Assembly: GCA_020796225.1 (NCBI GenBank)
Contig: CM036754.1
Span: 68,440,000 to 68,503,999, forward strand
Origin: Arion vulgaris
Taxonomy: Eukaryota > Mollusca > Gastropoda > Stylommatophora > Arionidae
Direction of reading: 5' to 3'
Length of the DNA stretch: 64,000 nt
Both the position numbers and the translations under genes were made by a program. Below, piece after piece: positions 48,801 through 60,800 of the stretch. Each line of letters begins with the position of its first letter. Position 1 is the stretch's first letter. The notes under the pieces are model-generated. The model was not told the origin of the DNA. It made no database searches and was given only the letters and a program-made list of their open reading frames with translations.

Positions 48801-51800
48801 GCTGTGTTGCACTAAATGTCATAACATCGGATATGTAGCACTAAATGTCATAACATCGTATATGTAGCACTAAATGTCATAATTTCAGATATGTAGCACT
48901 AAATGTCATAACTTCAGATATGTAGCACTAAATGTCATAACTGCAGATATGTAGTACTAAATGTCGACTTGATATTTGTGTACCAGGAAGCAGATAGTGA
49001 CGACGAGTGGCAGAAGTTGATTGATCTGACGGACCAAGATGGTGACCCAGATTACACTCTCCAACTTTTGGAAGATAGAGATGCCATTGCCAAGTTACAT
49101 TCTCGCCTGGTGTCCAGCAGTGACCAGGTTTGTGCATATTGTTATCAAACAATTATCATATACTGTGCCAGCTGGCATAGTTACATTCTCGCCTGGTGTC
49201 CAGCAGTGACCAGGTTTGTGCATGTTGTCATCAAATAATTATCATATACTGTGCCAGCTGGCATAATTACATTCTCGCATGGTGTCCAGCAGTGACCAGG
49301 TTTGTGCATGTTGTCATCAAATAATTATCATATACTGTGCCAGCTGGCATAGTTACATTCTCGCCTGGTGTCCAGCAGTGACCAGGTTTGTGCATGTTGT
49401 CATCAAATAATTATCATATACTGTGCCAGCTGGCATAGTTACATTCTCGCATGGTGTCCAGCAGTGACCAGGTTTGTGCATATTGTTATCAAACAATTAT
49501 CATATACTGTGCCAGCTGGCATAGTTACATTCTCGCCTGGTGTCCAGCAGTGACCAGGTTTGTGCATGTTGTCATCAAATAATTATCATATACTGTGCCA
49601 GCTGGCATAATTACATTCTCGCATGGTGTCCAGCAGTGACCAGGTTTGTGCATGTTGTCATCAAATAATTATCATATACTGTGCCAGCTGGCATAGTTAC
49701 ATTCTCGCCTGGTGTCCAGCAGTGACCAGGTTTGTGCATGTTGTCATCAAATAATTATCATATACTGTGCCAGCTGGCATAGTTACATTCTCGCATGGTG
49801 TCCAGCAGTGACCAGGTTTGTGCATGTTGTCATCAAACAATTATCATATATTGTGCCAGCTGGCATAGTTACATTCTCGCCTGGTGTCGAGCAGTGACCA
49901 GGTTTGTGCATGTTGTCATCAAACAATTATCATATACTGTGCCAGCTGGCATAGTTACATTCTCGCCTGGTGTCGAGCAGTGACCAGGTTTGTGCATGTT
50001 GTCATCAAACAATTATCATATACTGTGCCAGCTGGCATAGTTACATTCTCGCCTGGTGTCCAGCAGTGACCAGGTTTGTGCATGTTGTCATCAAACAATT
50101 ATCATATACTGTGCCAGCTGGCATAGTTACATTCTCGCCTGGTGTCGAGCAGTGACCAGGTTTGTGCATGTTGTCATCAAACAATTATCATATATTGTGC
50201 CAGCTGGCATAGTTACATTCTCGCCTGGTGTCGAGCAGTGACCAGGTTTGTGCATGTTGTCATCAAACAATTATCATATACTGTGCCAGCTAGCATATGT
50301 AATATTGGAACTTCACAATCTTCTCTACTTAGTGTTCCCTAACAATTCATAGTTGTTACTATTGTATGCCATGAATTACGCTGTCAGTATCTCACTGTCG
50401 TGTCCGGTCTCTCTACCATCAGTTTATCTCAATGTTACAATTTGTTCTAAACCTTCTTCTGTCTTCTTATCTCACTGTCATGTCCTGTCTCTCCTACCAA
50501 AAATTTATCTCATTGTTACAATTTGTTCTAAACCTTCTTCTGTCTTCTTATCTCACTGTCATGTCCTGTCTCTCCTACCAAAAATTTATCTCATTGTTAC
50601 AATTTGTTCTAAACCTTCTTCTGTCTTCTTATCTCACTGCCGTGTTCTGTCTCTCCTACCATCAATTTATCTCAATGTGTTGTAAACCTCCTCTTTTTTC
50701 TCATAATATTTACCAGATATTGATGAATGTCTCTATTTGTTGTGTAAAATTAACTTCCTCTGTGCAATGACATAGCTCACCTTAGCACAACATACAACAG
50801 CATTAATGTCTCTCAGTACAACATACAACAGCATTAATGTCTCTTAGCATAACATATAATACCATTAATGTCTCTCAGTACAACATACAACAGCATTAAT
50901 GTCTCTCAGCACAACATACAACAGCATTAATGTCTCTCAGTACAACATACAACAGCATTAATGTCTCTTAGCACAACATACAACAGCATTAATGTCTCTC
51001 AGTACAACATACAACAGCATTAATGTTTCTCAGCACAACATACAACAGCATTAAGGTTTTCAGCATGACTTAACCAAACATATCTAAAGGATACAAGCCC
51101 ATGTGACATCATACTTACATGTTTCTGCTGATAGACAGCATTCCCTACACAGCTTTCTAACAGAGCACAAAGGTGAATGACTAGAGTATGTGGATATGCT
51201 AGACAATCTCACATGGATACAGTGTGTCTGGGAACATTGAGGTGACTGTAGCACAAAGGTGAATGGCTAGGGCATGTGGATATGCTAGACAATCTCAAAT
51301 GGATACAGTGTGTCTGGGAACATTGAGGTGACTGTAGCACAAAGGTGAATGACTAGAACATGAAGATATGCTAGACAACATCATTTGAATACAATGAGTC
51401 TGGGAGCATTGTGGTGGCTGCAGCATTGAAGGACATACGAAGTATAGACTTGTCCAGTGTTCAAGGATGTCAATCACAAGGATTGAACTGAATAGATTGA
51501 GAGACTGTATATTTTTAACTAACTATTTACAGGTGAGAGACTGTATGTTGGAAGGAGCATCTAGACTACGGTCAGTATTGAGAGTCATCACCAACATTGT
51601 TACACTCAAATGGTGAGCAATTTTAACTTTTATTCTATCTGTGTTTGCTGTGTTTGTATGGCCAACTTTCACAATGTTATCTTGATCTGTGTTTGTTGTG
51701 TTTGTATGACCAACTTTCACAATGTTATCTTGATCTGTGTTTGTTGTGTTTGTATGGCCAACTTTCACAATGTTATCTTGATCTGTGTTTGCTGTGTTTG

Positions 51801-54800
51801 TATGGCCAACTTTCACAATGTTATCTTGATCTGTGTTTGTTGTGTTTGTATGACCAACTTTCACAATGTTATCTTGATCTGTGTTTGTTGTGTTTGTATG
51901 GCCAACTTTCACAATGTTATCTTGATCTGTGTTTGTTGTGTTTGTATGGCCAACTTTCACGATGTTATCTTGATCTGTGTTTGTTGTGTTTGTATGACCA
52001 ACTTTCACAATGTTATCTTGATCAGCGTTTGTTGTGTTTGTATGACCAACTTTCACAATGTTATCTTGATCAGCGTTTGTTGTGTTTGTATGGCCAACTT
52101 TCACGATGTTATCTTGATCAGCGTTTGTTGTGTTTGTATGGCCAACTTTCACAATGTTATCTTGATCTGTGTTTGTTGTGTTTGTATGGCCAACTTTCAC
52201 AATGTTATCTTGATCTGTGTTTGTTGTGTTTGTATGGCCAACTTTCACAATGTTATCTTGATCTGTGTTTGTTGTGTTTGTATGACCAACTTTCACAATG
52301 TTATCTTGATCAGCGTTTGTTGTGTTTGTATGGCCAACTTTCACGATGTTATCTTGATCAGCGTTTGTTGTGTTTGTATGGCCAACTTTCACGATGTTAT
52401 CTTGATCAGCGTTTGTTGTGTTTGTATGACCAACTTTCACAATGTTATCTTGATCTGTGTTTGTTGTGTTTGTATGGCCAACTTTCACGATGTTATCTTG
52501 ATCTGTGTTTGTTGTGTTTGTATGGCCAACTTTCACGATGTTATCTTGATCAGCGTTTGTTGTGTTTGTATGGCCAACTTTCACAATGTTATCTTGATCT
52601 GTGTTTGTTGTGTTTGTATGGCCAACTTTCACAATGTTATCTTGATCTGTGTTTGTTGTGTTTGTATGGCCAACTTTCACAATGTTATCTTGATCTGTGT
52701 TTGTTGTGTTTGTATGACCAACTTTCACAATGTTATCTTGATCAGCGTTTGTTGTGTTTGTATGGCCAACTTTCACGATGTTATCTTGATCAGCGTTTGT
52801 TGTGTTTGTATGGCCAACTTTCACGATGTTATCTTGATCAGCGTTTGTTGTGTTTGTATGACCAACTTTCACAATGTTATCTTGATCTGTGTTTGTTGTG
52901 TTTGTATGACCAACTTTCACAATGTTATCTTGATCAGCGTTTGTTGTGTTTGTATGGCCAACTTTCACAATGTTATCTTGATCAGCGTTTGTTGTGTTTG
53001 TATGGCCAACTTTCACAATGTTATCTTGATCAGCGTTTGTTGTGTTTGTATGACCAACTTTCACAATGTTATCTTGATCAGCGTTTGTTGTGTTTGTATG
53101 ACCAACTTTCACAATGTTATCTTGATCAGCGTTTGTTGTGTTTGTATGACCAACTTTCACGATGTTATCTTGATCAGCGTTTGTTGTGTTTGTATGGCCA
53201 ACTTTCACAATGTTATCTTGATCAGCGTTTGTTGTGTTTGTATGGCCAACTTTCACAATGTTATCTTGATCTGTGTTTGTTGTGTTTGTATGACCAACTT
53301 TCACAATGTTATCTTGATCAGCGTTTGTTGTGTTTGTATGACCAACTTTCACAATGTTATCTTGATCTGTGTTTGTTGTGTTTGTATGACCAACTTTCAC
53401 AATGTTATCTTGATCAGCGTTTGTTGTGTTTGTATGACCAACTTTCACGATGTTATCTTGATCAGCGTTTGTTGTGTTTGTATGACCAACTTTCACGATG
53501 TTATCTTGATCAGCGTTTGTTGTGTTTGTATGACCAACTTTCACAATGTTATCTTGATCTGTGTTTGTTGTGTTTGTATGACCAACTTTCACAATGTTAT
53601 CTTGATCAGCGTTTGTTGTGTTTGTATGGCCAACTTTCACAATGTTATCTTGATCAGCGTTTGTTGTGTTTGTATGGCCAACTTTCACGATGTTATCTTG
53701 ATCAGCGTTTGTTGTGTTTGTATGGCCAACTTTCACGATGTTATCTTGATCTGTGTTTGTTGTGTTTGTATGACCAACTTTCACGATGTTATCTTGATCA
53801 GCGTTTGTTGTGTTTGTATGGCCAACTTTCACAATGTTATCTTGACTCTTGGAAGAGAATGTAGTAGTTTGGGCAATATGAAAGCTGTAAAGATAGCAGA
53901 TAGTACAGGTAATGATGTTGTTATATATACGGATGGGTATTCTGTGCATCGTGGTGAGAAGTCAGTTTATACCGATGGGTATTCTGTGCATCGTGGCGAG
54001 AAGTCAGGCTAGGGTTTCCTAGATAGTGCACTCGGTAGGGTCTATGCAGAATGGAGCATGGAGGACAACTACTTCCAGTATGAGGATGGAGGTCTTTACT
54101 GCTGCTCTCCAATGTCTCTTTGGGACTCCATTTACAAGAAACACTTTCAGTGTTAACTGTGTGTGTGTCAGTGTTTACCGTGTGTGCGTCAGTGTTTACT
54201 GTGTATGTCAGTGTTTACTGCGTGTATGTCAGTGTTTACTTTGTATGTCAGTGTTTACTGCGTGTATGTCAGTGTTTACTGTGTGTATGTCAGTGTTTAC
54301 TTTGTATGTCAGTGTTTACTGCGTGTATGTCAGTGTTTACTGCGTGTATGTCAGTGTTTACTGTGTGTATGTCAGTGTTTACTTTATGTGTCAGTGTTTA
54401 CCATGTGTGTGAGTCAGTGTTTACAGTGTGTGTGTCAGTGTTTACTGTGTGTGTCAGTGTTTACTTTGTTTGTCAGCGTTTACTTTGTGTTTGGCAGTGT
54501 TTACAGTGTGTGTGTCAGTGTTTACTTTGTTTGTCAGCGTTTACTTTGTGTTTGTCAGCGTTTACTTTGTGTTTGGCAGTGTTTACTGTGTGTGCATCAG
54601 TGTTTACTGTGTGTGCATCAGTGTTTATTGTGTGTGCATTAGTGTTTACTGTGTGTGCTAGTGTTTACTGTGTGTGCGTCAGTGTTTATCTGTGTATGTC
54701 AGTGTTTATCGTGTTGTCAGTGTTTACCGTGTGTGTATCAGGGTTTACGTGTATGTGTCAGTGTTTACCGTGTGTTTGTCAGTGTTTACCGTGTGTGTGT

Positions 54801-57800
54801 CAGTGTTTACTGTGTGTGTCAGTGTTTACAAATCTTGTTCATATTCCGCTAATTTTGTTGTTTGTTTATCTGGTAATTATAGTGAAGTTTCCAGAATTGT
54901 TGCCTTCTGCAAAGCTGTTCAAGTTCCTGATAGACTTTTGGATTTGTTGAGAGAGATTTTTGAGAGACCTAAAATAAAGCAGGTGATACATTTTGTCTGT
55001 TGTGATTGTATATGTTGTGATTGTATGTGCTGCTGGGATTGTATGTGATGTTGTGATTGTATGGGATGTTGTGATTGTATGTGTTGTGTGATTGTATGTG
55101 ACTTTGTGATTGTATGTGACGTTGTGATTGTATGTGATGCTGTGATTGTATGTGATGTTTCTTTCATTCAGAACTTCACCATCTGCAGGGACAGATTTAA
55201 TACTTATGATATCATCAAGTTTTGTGCAAAAAATTTGTGAATATTTTGTACATATAAATATAATTAATATTGTTAGATCTTCTACTGTGTACACCCACTA
55301 TGAATTCAGGCAGAGTCAGGGTGCCTGTATAGCCCTTCTGGCTGATGTTTGCATGAAGGCCTGCATTCCTTATTATCAGTGTCCTCTACCATGCAGGCAA
55401 CTCGCTTCGCAAGGCTGGTGGTCTGGGTTCAGCTCCGCAATGTGCGTGGAATTTTCCCGACCGCGACGGCTCTCAGGTCGACCCAGCCTCAACTGGGTAC
55501 CAGACATGCTCTGGGAAAGTAAAGGCGGCCGGCGTGATGCTGACCACATCACCTATCATGTGCCGGAGGTCAATGAAAAATACAGGCCTAACACTGTATT
55601 GACCTATATACCACGAGGTATGAAAGGGTTCCTACCATGCAGGCGTGCCTTCTCCAACTTCAGGTGTACTTGTAGTTTAGAATCCCCAGTATTAATCTGT
55701 GGTCAGGGAACCTATAGTCCAACAATTTGGGCCATGATTTAAACTATAGCCTGATATTGAACATGATGATGATGCTTGTCCATCACTGGTGATGATGACC
55801 ACACAAATTTTCATCCAAGGGAATGTAGTTGCGTTATGTTTGTCTGTGTGTGCATAGATAACTAGTGAGGCTGATACGGGCTTGAAATGTTCTTGTACAG
55901 TGTGGGCAAGGTATACTTGCACTTGTGGGAAGTTTTACTGTCTTTCTATTGTGATGTTCTTGTGGGAAGTTTTACTGTCTTTCTATTGTGATGTTTCCTC
56001 TTTACAGACGGCCATTTGGCAAGAGTTCTACCTTGATGACTTCTAAGTTTGCGTTCGTTTCTCTTGTCTTCAAGTTCATCTCTAAGTTTCTCTTCAAAAG
56101 TGTTCTATATTGATATGTTTGATGTTTTATAATGACATGTTTGATGTTTTATAATGACATGTTTGATGTTTTATAATGACAATATCTGATGTTTTTGTAT
56201 AACCAGCAACCATGGGCACAGCAAATCTTGATTGATTTGGTAATTACCATCAATGCTTACTTTGCTAGCGAGATCAGCTGGACAGACTGGGTACAAGCTG
56301 ATGAGAAAGAAAGACTTGTGTAAGTGCTGGCTGTGATTGTGTGTCATCTTGTGTTTATCAAAATACACTTTTTGTAGGCCACAATTATCTTCAATACCAT
56401 CGTTAGACACTTTTAATAGGTCACAATAATCTAAAATACCATCGTTAGATACCATCGTTAGATACCATCGTAGTAGTAGCATTCATCAATCATGATTGAC
56501 ATCTATGATTTATACTTTACTCAGAGTTATCTCTGTCAAAATTTGTTCAGAGTACCATCTTGCAACTATTTGTGTACTGAGTAACCATCTGCACTATTTT
56601 GTGCAGTAGCACCATTTCAACTATTGTGCTGCAGTAGCCATCTTGAACTATTTGTGTGCTGCAGTAGCACATCTTGAACTTTTGTAGCTGCAGTAGCTCC
56701 CTCTTGCAATATTTGTGTGCTGCAGTAGCACCATCTTGCAACTATTTGTGTGTGCGCAGTAGCACCATCTTGCAACTATTTGTGTGCTGCAGTAGCACCA
56801 TCTTGCAACTATTTGTGTGCTGCAGTAGCACCATCTTGCAACTATTTGTGTGCTGCAGTAGCACCATCTTGCAACTATTTGTGTGCTGCAGTAGCACCAT
56901 CTTGCAACTATTTGTGTGCTGCAGTAGCACCATCTTCAACTTGTGCTAACCATCTGCATATTTGTGTGCTGCAGTAGCACCATCTTTGCTACAACTATTT
57001 GTGTGCTGCAGTAGCCCATCTTGCAACTATTTGTGTGCTGCAGTACACCATCTTGCAACTATTTGTGTTCTCTTACAATAAACAACATGATCGTAAGCTA
57101 GTATTGTTTTCTGAATGACTGTATCACTAGACAAGACATTGATCATTTCTCCTAAAATCCAGACAAATTCCAAAATATGTTTCACCATTAACATGAGCAT
57201 GTTGGTCCCTGCTTCATTGGCTAGACTTCAGGCTAGTTTCAGGCTGGTTAGACCAGGCTGGAAGTTAGACCATGCTGGAAGTTAGACCAGGCTGGAAGTT
57301 AGACTAGGCTGGAAGTTAGACAAAGTTTTGCTCCAGTATGTTACTCATGTATTTCAGGTTCTGTATTTTGGTCACAAATTATTTATGATAGTTGTAATCT
57401 TACATCTTGCCAACATTAATTTTACAATATACTTTCCTCTACAGAGTAGCCAACTACAACAGTGCCGTACACACGTTCTATCAACATTAATTTTACAATA
57501 TACTTTCCTCTACAGAGTAGCCAACTACAACAGTGCTGTACACTCATTCTATCAACATTAATTTTACAATATACTTTCCTCTACAGAGTAGCCAACTACA
57601 ACAGTGCCGTACACTCGTTCTATCAACATTAATTTTACAATATAATTTCCTCTACAGAGTAGCCAACTACAACAGTGCCGTACACTCGTTCTATCAACAT
57701 TAATTTTACAATATACTTTCCTCTACAGAGTAGCCAACTACAACAGTGCCGTACACTCGTTCTATCAACATTAATTTTACAATATAATTTCCTCTACAGA

Positions 57801-60800
57801 GTAGCCAACTACAACAGTGCCGTACACTTGTTCTATCAAATTAATTTTGCAATATACTTTCCTCTAAAGAGTAGCCAACTACAACAGTGCCGTACACTCG
57901 TTCTATCAACATTAATTTTACAATATAATTTCCTCTACAGAGTAGCCAACTACAACAGTGCCGTACACTCATTCTATCAACATTAATTTTACAATATACT
58001 TTCCTCTACAGAGTAGCCAACTACAACAGTGCCGTACACTCGTTCTGGTCTCTGGTACCAAATCTCATGAAAGAGAGCATTGATGAAGATCTGCGGTTAT
58101 TGGAGCAGACTTTGCTGGTTAGAATATTTTCTCTTAGTATTTTTATTTCTCTTTGCATCCTTGTTCCTTCTCCTCTATTTTCTCTATCACTTACTGGTAG
58201 CTCGCAGTGTGTTTGATTATTTTTAATTTTTTGAAAGTGAAGATAGAGAGAAAAACAGAAGGAAATAATTAATAATATTTTGTTTTATAATATCTTCAAG
58301 TAATTTCTCCCATCAAATTCTGTTTATATTCTGTGTCCATTTCTTTGTGACTCTGGGAGAATAACTAATAGGAAGGTTTGATGCTAATTAAACATAGACA
58401 AGGACAAGTAAGAATGGTTGTCCATTAACGGACAAAGACAACATTGACATGTCAAACAGATTGATGCAAGACCCAGCTCTTCAGAGCATGTAAAAGTATT
58501 TTATACAGACTTGATTTGACAGAGACCATCTGTAGTGGTAACCTCATACTCCTATTAGAGCAAAGAAATAAAGGATTATGATGATGATATTACATTAACA
58601 GTGCTAACTTCTTTGTGTCTATATTGATTAGGTTTGTTCTTAAGTGATAGAGATCTCACAGTAGGCTACTAAGTCTAAGCATTTGTAGATGAAGTGGCCA
58701 GTTCTCTTCCTTACTAACTCATCTTTCTCAATCATTTATCTTCCATTTATCTCAATCATTTATCTTCCATTTATCTCAATCATTTATCTCCCATTTATCT
58801 CAATCATTTATCTTCCATTTTTCTCAATCATTTATCTCCCATTTATCTTTATCATTTATCTTCCATTTATCTCAATCATTTATCTCCCATTTATCTCAAT
58901 CATTTATCTTCCATTTATTTCAATTATTTATCTCAATCATTTATCTCAATCATTTATCTCAATCATTTATCTTCCATTTATCTCAGTCATTTATCTCAAT
59001 CATTGATCTCCCATTTTTCTCAATCATTTATCTCAATCATCAATCAATCTCCGATATTGTTATTGTTTTAGTGTATCACCTACTTAAGTGAGTCAAATGA
59101 CAGAGGTCATGTAGAGGACACTGACAAATATTACTCATCGCTTGTAACTAAACATCAAGAAAGTATTCATGCAATATTAATGCATGTACGAGGGGAACCT
59201 GTTGTACTGAAGAGATTGACAGGTTAGTATTAGCTTTTATGCCAACTTTGTATTTAAACATTCATGACTTTTGAAGCGATGACTCATGTGGGATATTATC
59301 TCTTTCATACAGACTCTGTCATAATTTAGAGTGTAGATCGTCTTATTCATTAGAGTGTAGATTGTCTTAATCATTAGAGCGTAGATTGTCTTATTCATTA
59401 GAGTGTAGATTGTCTTATTCATTAGAGTGTAGATTGTCTTAATCATTAGAGTGTAGATCGTCTTATTCATTAGAGTGTAGATTGTCTTAATCATTAGAGC
59501 GTAGATTGTCTTATTCATTAGAGTGTAGATTGTCTTAATCATTAGATTGTAGATTGTCTTAATCATTAGAGTGTAGATTGTCTTATTCATTAGAGTGTAT
59601 ATTGTCTTAATCATTAGAGTGTATATTGTCTTATTCATTAGAGTGTAGATTGTTTTAATCATTAGATCATAGATTATCTTAATCATTAAAGTGTAGATTG
59701 TCTTAATCAAATCAAAGAATAGGACAAATGACACTAATTTTTAAATGCAAACATGTCACCATGAACACAAAAAGAGCATTGTTTAACACAATCTTTCTCC
59801 CCACATTATGCTACCAGTGCCAAACCTGGACGCTAACATCAAATGATAGAAGAAAACTAATTATGACAGAGATGAAGTGTCTACGCAGAATGCTGGGAGT
59901 AACAAGAAGAGACCGGTTTAGAAATGAAGACATGAGGAAAAAAGTGGATACAACATCAGTACTAAACTCATCAAGAAACAACAAATTAAATGGTTTGGAC
60001 ACATAAGCAGATTACCAACAGACAGTGCGTCTCAAAGAGTAATATTACTCCGACACAGTGGATACAAAGCGAAAGGTCGGCCCTGCAAAATTTGGACCTG
60101 AGAGATAACAGATGTGATCAAAGACATCTTTTAAGAAGTGTACACAAAAATCTGTTCTAGAAATCTCTTCTTATCCTGGCGCTATGAGTTACGATCAACT
60201 AATAAACAGTGTACAGGTATTAAGAGCTTCCATAAAAACAAATAGACAAACACAGGATTCAAACCACTTACCCTCATTTCTTATGACACCCATCGTCTAG
60301 CCTAGCAATAATAGACAAACACAGGATTCGAACCACTTACCCTCATTTCTTATGACACCCATCATCTAGCCTAGCAATAGTATTGTTAGGCTAGATGATG
60401 GGTGTCATAAGAAATGAGGGTAAGTGGTTCGAATCCTGTGTTTGTCTATTTATTTTTCAAAGCTCTTAATATCTGTACACTGTTTATTTGTTGATCATAT
60501 TCTTTGCTTTCGTTGCTTCCTCTGGGGTTTTGGAAAAAAAAACCTCCTTATTCTCATTGCTATAAGTTAAAACAAGATTGGATAAAAGAAAGAAAGATAA
60601 GGGGAAAACTGATGTATCGACTTATATAAAGCATTTGACTGTATAAAACTACTTCGGATAAAAGTCGATGCACTTGACTTCATTCTCAAATATAAACATT
60701 GTGGTGAAAGCAATATTTGAATATTTATTTTCATTTTAAGATATTGCAGACGGCAATGTTCAAGCTGCAGCGGAACGTTTGGAACACATCATACTACAAG

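Noticed and set aside
51523..54012. Open frames of 739-808 codons on both strands ([14 protein letters not shown] repeats and others)
   Set aside because: They arise because the 48-bp unit is exactly 16 codons without stops. Several frames on both strands are open at once, and the array lies in an intron of a well-supported gene.
54120..54950. Cysteine- and valine-rich 276-codon frame ([10 protein letters not shown] repeats)
   Set aside because: It covers the 19-21 bp array and runs into exon 13 in the wrong frame.
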